Source of the DNA: JBDTSW01 sp963799815
GTDB lineage: Bacteria > Actinomycetota > Thermoleophilia > Solirubrobacterales > 70-9
NCBI GenBank assembly: GCA_963799815.1
Contig: CAWCYG010000006.1
Coordinates: 372,001-436,000 of the forward strand
DNA: 64,000 nucleotides
Reading direction: 5' to 3'
Shown here: positions 9,133 to 17,729 of the stretch, piece after piece
Numbering within the stretch: position 1 is the stretch's first letter
Layout: every line of letters begins with the position of its first letter
Notes under the pieces: generated by a model
Database searches by the model: none
What the model saw: only the letters and a program-made list of their open reading frames with translations
Told to the model about the DNA's origin: nothing
Made by a program: the position numbers and the translations under genes

Positions 9133-9422
9133 CCCGCAAGCGAATCCATCCCCCCGTGGAAGCCGCAAGACCCCTCATCGAAGAGAACCCCTCCTTGACG
9201 CAGCTCAAGCGACAGATCGCGCTCGGCGAATACTCCGTCGATCCCGGCACCGTCGCCGAGCAGATCCTCTGGAAGACGAACCTGGTCAGGCGCGTGCGTC
9301 GCGATCTGACCGTGGACGAGGACGGCGGCGGCCACGAAGCTGATCGAAGCCGGCTGGCTCAAGCTCGTCGCCGTTTCGCCGCCGGAGCGCGACCCCGATC
9401 CCGGCCGCGACCCGGCCAATAG
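9129..9422 (+). CDS. FlgM-like anti-sigma factor domain protein
   Basis: A 97-residue protein starting with ATG in a 4-base ATGA overlap with the upstream membrane protein. Residues of about 25-50 (LKRQIALGEYSVDPGTVAEQIL) match the sigma-28-binding C-terminal helix motif of FlgM. The last 46 residues are Arg-rich and read antisense to the 3' end of thiL, and may be poorly conserved. No flagellar gene is in the window, so a sigma-factor partner is not visible. A non-flagellar use of the fold is possible. Confidence 0.6.
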   Translation: MTRKRIHPPVEAARPLIEENPSLTQLKRQIALGEYSVDPGTVAEQILWKTNLVRRVRRDLTVDEDGGGHEADRSRLAQARRRFAAGARPRSRPRPGQ

Positions 9423-10305
9423 CGCTCAGCGTAATCCCCGCCGCCTTGAGCTCCCTGGCCGCATGTTCGAGCCCCGTCTGGGGCAAAGTTACGAGCAGCT
9501 CGTAATCCTCGCCGCCGCCAGCGGCGAATTCGATGGGGTCGCGACCGGCCGCCGTGGCGACCTCGGGGACCCCTTCTGCAATCGGAAGCTCCTCCATGTC
9601 GAGCTCAAGGCGTATACCGCTCGCCGTAGCCAGATGCCTTGAGTCGGCCCCAAGACCGTCGGAGATGTCGATCATCGCCGTCGCGCCTGCCGCAGCCAGC
9701 ACCTGACCCGCCGCGATTTCGGGTTCCGGGGCGAGCTGGCGTTGCCGCAGGGCTTCCACTGTCTGCTGGTCGAGGTCATCCCCCAGCTCGGGGCGCTCGA
9801 GCAGCAGCAGGCCGGCCGCCGCCCCGCCGAGCGCACCGGTCACGGCGACGACGTCGCCCTCCCGCGCCCCCGAGCGAAGCACCAGCTTCGCTGCGCTCTC
9901 GGAGTGTCCGACGACCGTCACGGCCAGAGTCAGCCCATCGGCCCTGGAGAGGTCCCCGCCCAACACCTTCACGCCGTGGCGACCGGCCATCTCGCCCATA
10001 CCGTCCGCCAGCGCGAGGATCTCCTCGTCGCCAACATCGTCGGGGATGCCCAGCTGCACGTAGGCCTCGCCAGGGGTCGCCCCCATGGCGGCCAGATCCG
10101 AGAGTGCCGCGGCCAGAGCCTTGTGCCCGATCGCCTGCGGCGGGAAGGTCGAGCGGCGGAAGTGGACGTCCTCGATCGCCAGGTCCACCGAGGTCACGGT
10201 GGCGCCTCGCGGAACCGTGACCGCGGCGTCGTCGCCGCTCGCCACCTCGATGGATCCCGCGAGCGGCGAACGCTCGCCGGCAACGCGCCCGAGCCGTTCG
10301 CGCAC
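9286..10305 (-). CDS. thiL: Thiamine-monophosphate kinase
   Basis: A 339-residue PurM/ThiL-fold kinase that phosphorylates thiamine monophosphate to the diphosphate cofactor. Signatures are GDDAAV, VDLAIEDVHFRR, the Mg/ATP site KVLGGDLSRAD, and IDISDGLGADSRHLA, with the family's C-terminal ELEPAGFDQLRG about 15 residues before the stop. The start is GTG 10303-10305; homologues often begin with a few more residues resembling EFELIALVRERL, which are encoded just upstream without ATG, GTG or TTG. The 3' end overlaps the FlgM-like gene antisense by 137 bases. Confidence 0.92.
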   Translation of the reverse strand: MRERLGRVAGERSPLAGSIEVASGDDAAVTVPRGATVTSVDLAIEDVHFRRSTFPPQAIGHKALAAALSDLAAMGATPGEAYVQLGIPDDVGDEEILALADGMGEMAGRHGVKVLGGDLSRADGLTLAVTVVGHSESAAKLVLRSGAREGDVVAVTGALGGAAAGLLLLERPELGDDLDQQTVEALRQRQLAPEPEIAAGQVLAAAGATAMIDISDGLGADSRHLATASGIRLELDMEELPIAEGVPEVATAAGRDPIEFAAGGGEDYELLVTLPQTGLEHAARELKAAGITLSAIGRVAAGIGVALRRRNGDELEPAGFDQLRGRRRPRPRSDRDARA

Positions 10306-10333
10306 GAGCGCGATCAGCTCGAACTCCCCGGCG

Positions 10334-12415
10334 CTACTCGTCGTCGCCCCCGTCTACGGGATCGGCGCCGTCCTGGAGGTCGTCGTTGTTGTAGGCGCCG
10401 TCGTCGGCGGCGGCATCGTCCTCGCTGTCGGTCTCATCGTCCGGTGGAGGCACATAGACCGGATCCGGCTCCGGGGCGGAGGTCGCGTGTCCCCCGTAGA
10501 ACGCCGACAGCTCAGGCGTGTCGGTCGGGATATCAAAGGGCTCGCACGCAGGGTCTGCCACTGACATGAATTCGTTCCACGTCGGCGCTGAGTACGTGCC
10601 GCCGAAGGCGCTGTAGCCCATTGACTGGCGTACGTCGGGGTAGCCGGACCACACCGCTGTGGAGAGGCGTCTCGAGTAGCCGACGAACCAGGCGTCCGTG
10701 TTGTCGTCGGTCGTTCCCGTCTTGCCGGCGATTGCATCGCCGGTGCCGCAATAGTTCGCCGCGGTGCCGGTACCCCCGGTGATCACGCCCTCGAGGATGT
10801 CGGTGACCGCGTAGGCCTCTCCCTCGCTTAGGACCTGTTCGGCGGCGTTTTCCTCAGGTTGATCGATCTCGCCGTCGGGAAACTCGACCCTGTCGATCGC
10901 CGTCGCCGGGTGGTGGATTCCACCGTTGGCAAACGTGGCGTAGCCGCTCGACATGTCGAGCGGCGAGACGCCTGTCTCGAGCCCGCCGATCCCCTCGGCT
11001 GGGTAGCCATCCAGGGGCGCTTCCACGCCGAGCTCATGCGCCATTGCCGCGGTGTTCTCGGGTCCAACATCCACCTGCAGCTGGGCATAGACGGCGTTGA
11101 CCGAGCCGACCGTGGCATCCCGGAGGCTCATGGTGCCGCCGCCGCTGGTGTCGCCGGCGTTATTCACCACCCACGGCTCCGAATAGGCACCCATTGAAAT
11201 CGTGACAGGGCTCGCACCGCTGTAGTAAGTCGAGTCGGGGTCGATTCCCTGACTGATCGCCGTCGCCAGCACGAAGGGCTTAAAAGCGGATCCAGGCTGG
11301 CGGTGACCCTGCGCCGCGAGATTGAACTCCCGCGATGCGAAGTCACCGGACGATGCCATCGCGACAATGTTGCCGGTCTCCACGTCGGTCGAGACAAGGG
11401 CCTGCGACGGGCCACCGAGGCTCGCCGCACCGTTCTGCACTGCCTGGGTCGCTACCGCCTGCAGATTGGGATTGATCGTCGTATACACCTGCAACCCGCC
11501 CTTGCGGACCGTGTTTACGCCGTACCGCTCGATCAGATCCTGCTCCACGTAGTTGAAGAAGTACGGCTCGCGAATCGCCTCGTAGCGATACCCGCGCTCC
11601 AGGCCGAGATCGGCCTTGAGAGCGGTCCGCTCCTCGCGTAGCGAGAGGTAGCCCTGCTCGTACATCTTCCCGAGCACCTCGTTCCGACGCCTCTCCGCCG
11701 CCTTGGCGCTGTTGAACGGGTTGTACTCCGAGGGCGCCTGTGGCAGGCCGGCGAGCAGCGCCGCCTCCCACGTGTTGAGGTCGGATACGTGCTTGTTGAA
11801 GTAGACCTGCGAGGCGGCCTCGACGCCGACGGCCGTGCGGCCGTTGTTGGTGCCGTAGGAGGCGGTGTTCAGGTACTGCTCGAGGATCCACTTCTTGGTT
11901 CGCTCGTCCTCGAGCTCGTTCGCGAGCTTCGCCTCGATCAGCTTGCGCTCGATCGTGTCCTCTGGATCGGCGATGTAGAGGTTGCGAACGAGCTGCTGGG
12001 TGATGGTCGAACCCCCCTGCCTTACCTCGCCTGCTTCGGCGTTCTCGAGGGCGGCGCGGAAGACCGCCTCGATGTCGACGCCGTCGTGCTCGTAGAACTT
12101 CTCGTCCTCGATCGCGATCGTCGCTTGCCGCAGGCTTTTCGGGATCTCGTCGATGTCGACCTTCTCCCGGAGCGCGTCGGACTGAATCGCGCCGAGCTGG
12201 CTGCCGTCGGCCGCATAGACGAACGACGTCTCGCCCTCGTCGATGGGCTTCAGCTCGTCGAGCGACGGTGCAGAGGCGCGAACGTCGAGGGCCCAGATGC
12301 CGACGCCCGCCACACCGGCGACGATGACCGCAAAAAGAACCCCAAAGCCCAGTGCGATCTTCTTCGCCGGAGACCCCTGCGAGCGACGACGTGTTCTGCG
12401 TGCTCGCGCAGTCAT
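10334..12415 (-). CDS. Class A penicillin-binding protein (PBP1A type)
   Basis: A 693-residue bifunctional peptidoglycan synthase at the membrane. There is a basic cytoplasmic N-terminus and one TM (about 20-43). The GT51 glycosyltransferase has IEDEKFYEHDG (catalytic Glu about 103) and RQGGSTITQQ. The transpeptidase has SxxK at S376-K379 (GSAFKPF), SVN at 438-440 and KTG at 565-567. The tail of about 40 residues is Pro/Asp/Glu-rich. ThiL follows 28 bases downstream. Confidence 0.95.
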   Translation of the reverse strand: MTARARRTRRRSQGSPAKKIALGFGVLFAVIVAGVAGVGIWALDVRASAPSLDELKPIDEGETSFVYAADGSQLGAIQSDALREKVDIDEIPKSLRQATIAIEDEKFYEHDGVDIEAVFRAALENAEAGEVRQGGSTITQQLVRNLYIADPEDTIERKLIEAKLANELEDERTKKWILEQYLNTASYGTNNGRTAVGVEAASQVYFNKHVSDLNTWEAALLAGLPQAPSEYNPFNSAKAAERRRNEVLGKMYEQGYLSLREERTALKADLGLERGYRYEAIREPYFFNYVEQDLIERYGVNTVRKGGLQVYTTINPNLQAVATQAVQNGAASLGGPSQALVSTDVETGNIVAMASSGDFASREFNLAAQGHRQPGSAFKPFVLATAISQGIDPDSTYYSGASPVTISMGAYSEPWVVNNAGDTSGGGTMSLRDATVGSVNAVYAQLQVDVGPENTAAMAHELGVEAPLDGYPAEGIGGLETGVSPLDMSSGYATFANGGIHHPATAIDRVEFPDGEIDQPEENAAEQVLSEGEAYAVTDILEGVITGGTGTAANYCGTGDAIAGKTGTTDDNTDAWFVGYSRRLSTAVWSGYPDVRQSMGYSAFGGTYSAPTWNEFMSVADPACEPFDIPTDTPELSAFYGGHATSAPEPDPVYVPPPDDETDSEDDAAADDGAYNNDDLQDGADPVDGGDDE

Positions 12416-12467
12416 AGGCTCGTGGGAAGGGTAGCGCGGGAAAGCGGTCTGCCAGGCAGGCTGGCTC

Positions 12468-13244
12468 TCAGGCCGCCTCGAGCAGCCCGGCGTCGCGGAG
12501 GGCCTTGTGGGCGTTTTCGCGCAGGGTCGCCTCCTCGCCCCCGAGCACGGTGCGCTCGGGATCGCTGATCCCGTGGACCTCGAGCCTGACTCCGTCCGTG
12601 GTCGTCTCCGCGACGTCGATCGAGCTCACCTCAAGCTCCTCGAGGGCCCTCCGCGCCTTCCCCAGGTTCGCGTCGGGCGGCAGCCAGATGGAGACGCTGG
12701 CCGGCGCCGAGCGATCGCCCGTGGAGCGATTGAAGATGATGCTGGAGACGACCATCTCGTTTGGGACGACCATGAGCCGGCCGTCGCCGGTGTCGACGAA
12801 GGTGTGCGAGAGGGTCACGTCGTCGACGCGCCCGGCCGCCTCCTCGAGCTCGATCGAATCGCCGATCCGGATCGGCTGGGTGATCGCGAGCATGATCCCC
12901 GCGAGCGGGTTCGCCAGCACGCGCTGCGCGGCGAAGCCGAGTACGAGGCCGATCACAGCGCTCGAGGCCAAGAGCCCGGTGGCGAGCTTCTCAACCTTCT
13001 CGAACTGGCTCAACGCGAGCGCGAGCCCGATCAGCAGGATGGCGGCGAAGACCAGCCGGCGGATCAGGCGCAGGCGCGTCTGGGCCTTGCGCGAGACGCC
13101 CACCTCCATCGTCTCGACCGCATAGCGCCCCCCGCGCCCCATCACGAACCTGTCGATGGCGTAGGCAAAGGCCACGGCGGCCAGCATCGTGATCGCGGCC
13201 GTGACCCAGTCGCCGTTCTCCTGCCAGAAGGTGGGCTCGTTCAC
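12468..13244 (-). CDS. MscS-family mechanosensitive channel
   Basis: A 258-residue channel, started at GTG 13244; the long upstream open frame is antisense to the HAD gene. There are three predicted TM segments (about 10-32, 60-80 and 90-125), the last being the pore-lining helix with alternating small residues (LGFAAQRVLANPLAGIML). The cytoplasmic beta domain has IRIGDSIELEEAAGRVDDVTL and VVPNEMVVSSIIFN. It should release solutes on hypo-osmotic shock. A terminator-like hairpin lies in its leader. Confidence 0.88.
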   Translation of the reverse strand: MNEPTFWQENGDWVTAAITMLAAVAFAYAIDRFVMGRGGRYAVETMEVGVSRKAQTRLRLIRRLVFAAILLIGLALALSQFEKVEKLATGLLASSAVIGLVLGFAAQRVLANPLAGIMLAITQPIRIGDSIELEEAAGRVDDVTLSHTFVDTGDGRLMVVPNEMVVSSIIFNRSTGDRSAPASVSIWLPPDANLGKARRALEELEVSSIDVAETTTDGVRLEVHGISDPERTVLGGEEATLRENAHKALRDAGLLEAA

Positions 13245-13296
13245 CTCTGCAGGGTTCGCCCCGAGGAGGGGAGGTTCCTGCCCTGTATGAGGACAG

Positions 13297-13330
13297 AAAA
13301 AAGGGGCGCAGCCGGGGACTGCTGCGCCCC
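13297..13330 (-). terminator. Intrinsic-terminator-like hairpin with U6 upstream of mscS
   Basis: On the minus strand a perfect 9-bp stem GGGGCGCAG / CTGCGCCCC (arms 13322-13330 and 13303-13311, 10-base loop) is followed at once by six T (13302-13297), the textbook Rho-independent form. It ends 53 bases before the mscS start codon, so it may attenuate mscS or end an antisense/small RNA. On the plus strand the same hairpin sits just before the ribosome-binding site of the HAD gene. Confidence 0.65.
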
Positions 13331-13340
13331 AGAGGACATG

Positions 13341-14021
13341 ATGCCCTACATGGAGCACCTGAAACCGGCAAGTGCGCCGAAAAGCACAGAGCTCGTCCTG
13401 CTCGATGCGCTCGGCACGATCGTCGAGCTTGAGCCTCCGTGGGTGCACCTGGCGGCGGTGCTGGACGAGCCCGTGACCGACCTCCTCGTGGGTGCCGTCC
13501 GCGCCGAGATGTCCTACTACAAGGCGCACAGCCACGAGGGTCGAGACCCGCAATCGCTGGCCGAGCTGCGCGCGCGCTGCGCCGGGATCCTCACCGCGGA
13601 GCTCCGCCGCGAGGTGGATGTCCCGACGATGATGGGCTCGATTCGCTTCCGTGCCTATCCCGACGCGCTGCCGGCTCTGGACGCTCTGGGCGCCCTCGGG
13701 CTGCGGCTGATCTGCGTGTCGAACTGGGACTGCTCGCTGCCGGACGTTCTCGAACGTTGCGGTATTCGCTCCCGGCTCGACGCCGTGGTGACATCCGCCG
13801 CGGCGGGAGTCCGCAAGCCCGACCCCGCCATCTTCGGGGTCGCGCTCGAGCTCGCCGGGGTCGAGGCCTCCGCGGCGCTCCACATCGGGGACACCCTCGA
13901 AGAAGACATGGTCGGCGCCCGGGCGGCCGGCATCGCAGCGCTTCTGCTCGACCGTGACGGGGGCGGTGACATCGCCTCGCTGGCCGAGATCGCGTCGCGA
14001 CTTGAGACGATGCCTGGGTGA
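13341..14021 (+). CDS. HAD-family hydrolase
   Basis: A 226-residue haloacid-dehalogenase-superfamily protein. I start at ATG 13341 (also possible: 13338 or 13350) behind AGAGGA at 13331. Motif I is LLDALGTIV, with Leu in place of the second Asp of DxD, as in the DAYGT/DAxGT branch. Motif II is CVSNWD, motif III is the Lys in GVRKPDP, and motif IV is IGDTLEEDMVGARAAG. The substrate cannot be named. The stop overlaps the CPBP start (GTGA), so the two are coupled. Confidence 0.88.
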   Translation: MPYMEHLKPASAPKSTELVLLDALGTIVELEPPWVHLAAVLDEPVTDLLVGAVRAEMSYYKAHSHEGRDPQSLAELRARCAGILTAELRREVDVPTMMGSIRFRAYPDALPALDALGALGLRLICVSNWDCSLPDVLERCGIRSRLDAVVTSAAAGVRKPDPAIFGVALELAGVEASAALHIGDTLEEDMVGARAAGIAALLLDRDGGGDIASLAEIASRLETMPG

Positions 14022-14791
14022 GCGAGCCGAATCATCCGCCCCCGCCATCCCCGGGCTGGCCGACCCGGCCGGAGCCCAAGCAGAGCTTGATGCAGAAGCT
14101 GCTTCACCCTGGCGGCGAGCGCCCGGTGTGGGCGGAATGGGGGCCCGAGGGCTCGGTGCTGGGGGTGGTGTTCGCCGTCTTCGTGATCATCGCCGGCGGT
14201 CTGCTCTTGATCCCGTTCGTGGGCACCAAGGGACTAGACGCGATCCTTGCGAACCAGCTTGTGCTCTCGCTCGCGTTCATCGGCGTGGCGTTCGGAATCG
14301 CCAGGCGGGGAGACATCTCGCTTCCCTTCCGCGAGCTCGGCGTCCACCGGCCGACCCGGTCTCACTGGATCGCGCTCACGGTCCAGGCGTTCGTGGTCGT
14401 CGTGGCGTTCGCCGTGATCTTCACTCGCTTCGCTCAGCCCGAGCAAACCGACGCCGCCGATCAGCTCGGCTTCAACGCGAGCGTTTTGGGCGCAATCGTG
14501 GCCGGCTTGGCGATCGTGATCGCCGCGCCGATCTGCGAGGAGATCTTCTTCCGGGGGCTGCTGTTCGGTGGGCTGCGGAAGCGGGTGCCCTTCATCGGCG
14601 CCGCTTTGATCTCGGGCCTTTTCTTCGGCGCCATTCACCTGGCGAGTGGCAACGTGGCCGCCACGGTCCAGCTCTCGTTCCTCGGCGTCGTGCTCGCGTG
14701 GCTATATGAGCGGACCGGGTCGCTGTGGGCGCCGATGGCCCTCCACGGGGTCAACAACGCAATCGCCTTCACGCTCTTGGTCTCGACCTAG
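14018..14791 (+). CDS. CPBP-family intramembrane glutamic protease
   Basis: A 257-residue multi-pass membrane protein of the Rce1/CAAX-protease-like (ABI/CPBP) family. Catalytic motifs are E174-E175 with R179 (CEEIFFRG), H207 (FGAIHLAS) and H243 with N247 (LHGVNNA). The N-terminal 40 residues are Pro-rich and cytoplasmic. About six TM segments follow. The start is GTG 14018 overlapping the HAD stop. The natural substrate is unknown. Confidence 0.9.
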   Translation: MSEPNHPPPPSPGWPTRPEPKQSLMQKLLHPGGERPVWAEWGPEGSVLGVVFAVFVIIAGGLLLIPFVGTKGLDAILANQLVLSLAFIGVAFGIARRGDISLPFRELGVHRPTRSHWIALTVQAFVVVVAFAVIFTRFAQPEQTDAADQLGFNASVLGAIVAGLAIVIAAPICEEIFFRGLLFGGLRKRVPFIGAALISGLFFGAIHLASGNVAATVQLSFLGVVLAWLYERTGSLWAPMALHGVNNAIAFTLLVST

Positions 14792-14849
14792 GCGGCTGGC
14801 GGAATTCACGGCCCGCGGTCCGTGGCGTCCGCCGCCTGGGCATGGCACA

Positions 14850-15899
14850 ATGCCGCCGGTGGGACGGCTTCGGATTCTGATTGCTGCGGGGGGGCTGGCG
14901 TTCGCTTTGGCGATTGGAGCGCCGGGCGCCGCGTCCGGGCAGGACGAGAGCGATCCCGCCGAAGGCGCCGCACCGCCCGCGCAGGACGAACCTCCCGCCT
15001 CCGAGGAGCGCGGCCCCGATCCACAGGAGGACGCGAAGCTCCTGCTGCGGACCGAGGGCGACTCGGGCGGAACGGTTACGGTCGGCAACCGCGTCAGGCT
15101 GATTGGGCGCCTGCGCCCGTTCGTCCCGGACCAAAGGATCCTCCTTCGCTACGGGCACCACGGCAAGGTGCTCAAGCAGCGCCGCAAGAAGGTCAGGCAG
15201 ATCGGCCACTCCAACGTGGGCATGGTCAAGATGAAGACGAAGGCCCTGATCCGCCCCGGGCGCTACAGGGCCGCCGCGATCAAGGAAGAGACGCCGGAGC
15301 AGAAGGGCGGCAAGGCCACGTCGGGCGCGTTCCGTACGGCGTATCCCGACCTCGACCCCGGTCAGAACAACCCGAACGTTCGCCTCTTCAACAGGCTGCT
15401 GCGCCGCAAGAACTACTACGTGTCGACCGGCTCCGGGTACGGAGCGCCCACCGAGCGCGCCGTGATGGCCTTCCGCAAGGTCAATGGCATGCGGCGCACA
15501 TACAACGCCAGCCCCGACATCTTCCGCAAGCTCGCCGACGGCAAGGGGGGCTTCAACTTAAAGCGCCCGGGGCTGGGGCGCCACGTCGAGGTCGACATCT
15601 CGCGCCAGGTCATGGTCCTCGCCGACCACCGCAGGGCGCAGCACATCTTCCATATCTCCTCGGGCGCGCCGTCGACGCCATCTGATCGAGGCACCTATCG
15701 CTTCTACAGGCGCCAGCCGGGCTACAACAGCCTCGGCATGTACTACTCCGTTTATTACAACCGTGGCGAGGCGATTCACGGCTACCACTCGGTGCCGCCC
15801 TACAACGCAAGCCACGGCTGCATCCGCAACCCGATCCCGAACTCCCGGTGGATCTACAACTGGGTCTCGCTCGGGATGAACATCGCGGTCTACGACTAG
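14850..15899 (+). CDS. L,D-transpeptidase (YkuD) with signal peptide
   Basis: A 349-residue secreted cell-wall cross-linking enzyme. It starts at ATG 14850, giving a short basic n-region, a hydrophobic core and AASGQ as the likely cleavage site, then an acidic Pro-rich linker. A beta-sandwich region (about 70-155) is followed by a peptidoglycan-binding-like helical module (about 170-230) and the YkuD catalytic domain (about 235-349). The active site reads HGYHSV (310-315) and SHGCIR, with catalytic Cys324. It would form 3-3 cross-links or attach proteins to peptidoglycan. Confidence 0.9.
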   Translation: MPPVGRLRILIAAGGLAFALAIGAPGAASGQDESDPAEGAAPPAQDEPPASEERGPDPQEDAKLLLRTEGDSGGTVTVGNRVRLIGRLRPFVPDQRILLRYGHHGKVLKQRRKKVRQIGHSNVGMVKMKTKALIRPGRYRAAAIKEETPEQKGGKATSGAFRTAYPDLDPGQNNPNVRLFNRLLRRKNYYVSTGSGYGAPTERAVMAFRKVNGMRRTYNASPDIFRKLADGKGGFNLKRPGLGRHVEVDISRQVMVLADHRRAQHIFHISSGAPSTPSDRGTYRFYRRQPGYNSLGMYYSVYYNRGEAIHGYHSVPPYNASHGCIRNPIPNSRWIYNWVSLGMNIAVYD

Positions 15900-15940
15900 G
15901 GAGCGGCCTCACTGGCGGGCCGTCGGGCTAGGGTGAGCCG

Positions 15941-16507
15941 ATGCCCGATCTGGACGCCGCGCGCGAGACCCTGATCGCGGAGCTGCGCGAGCGCGCGCTC
16001 GTGATCGGGCGGGTAACGCTGGCGTCGGGCGCGGAGGCCGAGTACTACATCGACGCCCGCCGCGCGGTGCTGCATCCGCGCGGGTTCCGCGCCGCCGGCG
16101 AGCTCGTCGCTGCAGCGGCGACGGACGCTGGAGCAGAGGCGGTGGGCGGCCCGACCATGGGTGCGATTCCCCTCGCCTGCGCGGCGATCGCCGTCCCCGG
16201 CGGGGAGGGCCTCGTCGGCTTCTTCGTCCGCGGTGAACGCAAGCAGTACGGGATGCAGCGGTGGGTCGAGGGACCGGTGGCCGAGGGAGCGAAGTGCCTC
16301 GTCGTCGAGGACACGGTCACGAGCGGCGGCTCGACGGTCGGGGCAATCGAGCGGATCACCGAGCAGGGCCTCGAGATCGTGGGAACGATTTGCGTGGTGG
16401 ACCGGCTTGCGGGCGGCGGGGATGCGATCAGGGAGGCTTCCGGCGCCCCCTTCCGCGCCCTGGCCACCATCGACGAGGTCTACCCGGAGCGACCCGACCG
16501 CGACTGA
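15941..16507 (+). CDS. pyrE: Orotate phosphoribosyltransferase
   Basis: A 188-residue type I phosphoribosyltransferase converting orotate and PRPP to OMP in pyrimidine synthesis. The PRPP loop is CLVVEDTVTSGGST; the orotate-binding region is YYIDARRAVLHPRG, with RGERKQYG as the flexible catalytic loop. Length fits the family. No other pyr gene is nearby. The last 28 bases overlap the convergent lipoprotein gene. Confidence 0.93.
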   Translation: MPDLDAARETLIAELRERALVIGRVTLASGAEAEYYIDARRAVLHPRGFRAAGELVAAAATDAGAEAVGGPTMGAIPLACAAIAVPGGEGLVGFFVRGERKQYGMQRWVEGPVAEGAKCLVVEDTVTSGGSTVGAIERITEQGLEIVGTICVVDRLAGGGDAIREASGAPFRALATIDEVYPERPDRD

Positions 16508-17196
16508 CCGCCACTGTTCCGCTTCTTGTCGCCACCCTGCTGGCGGCCGCCCTGCTCTTTGTTGCCGCCCTGTCCCGCTTCGACCGGACGTGAGCGCAGC
16601 GTCTCAAGCGACTTCTTCGCGAGCTTCACGGCTGGCTGGGTGGGCTTCTCGGCATTGGCTGCGATCACGGCGGTGAAGTTCGCCACCTCGTCGCGCCGCA
16701 GCACGACGACCGTGACGTCCTGGCGCACCTTCGTGTCGCTGGCCTTGCCGGTGGCGGTCACCTTGGCCCCGTCGTAACGGGCCTCGAACTTCTTCGGCTT
16801 GCCGGCCTTCAGGTCCTGGAACCCCTCCTCGGCCAGACCCTCGAGCGTCTCCACCGCGAACTCATCCGGGCTGAGCTCCAAAGCGTCTTCGGTGCGATCA
16901 GCGAAAACCGACACCGTGACGAGCTTGTCGGGCGAGCAGATGATCGTGGTCGAACCGGGGCTGGCGCCCCGGGTGAGGCAATCTCCTCCCTGCCTCCATC
17001 CAGGCGGCACGCCGAGGCCGAATCCCTGAGCCCGGTCCTGGAGCACCGTCCAGCCCCGAGGCAGCTTCGGCACCTTCTCCACCTTCTCGGGCGGCGGCGG
17101 GGCCGGCGGCGGCAGCTGCTCTTCTCGCTCGCCGCAGCCGATCAGGGCCGATGCCAGCAGCGCGGCGCCGGTCAGCATCACGCTGCCTCGCCTCAC
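16480..17196 (-). CDS. Hypothetical lipoprotein
   Basis: A 238-residue protein if started at GTG 17196, which gives a basic n-region and lipobox ALIGC followed by a Pro/Glu-rich linker. An ATG at 17178 would also work, and the frame stays open up to ATG 17427, adding 77 residues without a plausible signal. The folded part (about 50-205) contains GWTVLQDRAQGFGLGVPPGW and a Cys pair (DCLTRG, TIICSPD), reminiscent of PsbP-like or DUF1795-like surface domains. The C-terminus is low-complexity Gly/Gln/Lys/Arg. Function unknown. Confidence 0.75.
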   Translation of the reverse strand: MRRGSVMLTGAALLASALIGCGEREEQLPPPAPPPPEKVEKVPKLPRGWTVLQDRAQGFGLGVPPGWRQGGDCLTRGASPGSTTIICSPDKLVTVSVFADRTEDALELSPDEFAVETLEGLAEEGFQDLKAGKPKKFEARYDGAKVTATGKASDTKVRQDVTVVVLRRDEVANFTAVIAANAEKPTQPAVKLAKKSLETLRSRPVEAGQGGNKEQGGRQQGGDKKRNSGGQSRSGRSG

Positions 17197-17473
17197 GGCC
17201 TCGATCGCTCCACCCGGTGGACGCGAAGGTGCTTGGGAGCACCCTTTGCCCTGAACAAGCGCACGGACGGTTCGGGGCGTCCCCTCCTTGCGCAAGACCT
17301 CCGAGATCCGGCTCAGAACCTGCAGCCGGCTCTCGCCTGTGGGGCCGTCCGTGTCGGCGGGCACGGCCTCCGTCAAACGCTCGGACGGATCCCCGGCCGC
17401 TGCCTGGGATTCCTGGGGCGCGGACATCGACCGCGAGGCTAGCGAGGCCGGCGGCCCAGCTCGCCACCAGCGA

Positions 17474-17547
<74 letters not shown>

Positions 17548-17729
17548 TCGGTGTGAGCTTATGGCTATCCGATCCGGGTCCTGCGTCCCCGGCACCCATG
17601 GCGTCCGCTGCCGTCAATTCGGACTCGGCAACGATTCTGCCCATTTCTGCCCAATGGAGGGCCGTGTCTGAGATGGTTGGGCTTGGCCGAATCGCCGCCG
17701 TGTCCGCGTTTGCTGGATACTCAACGTCG

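Noticed and set aside
13259..13271. Short hairpin CCCC-GAGGA-GGGG in the mscS leader
   Set aside because: A 4-bp stem in GC-rich DNA is expected by chance; not listed as a separate feature.
12507..13337. N-terminal extension of the HAD gene
   Set aside because: The frame is open only because it is antisense to the MscS gene; a ribosome-binding site and the conserved HAD motif I place the start at about 13341.
17197..17427. 77-codon upstream extension of the lipoprotein gene
   Set aside because: It would bury the lipobox signal; kept only as an alternative start. No independent gene features are seen.
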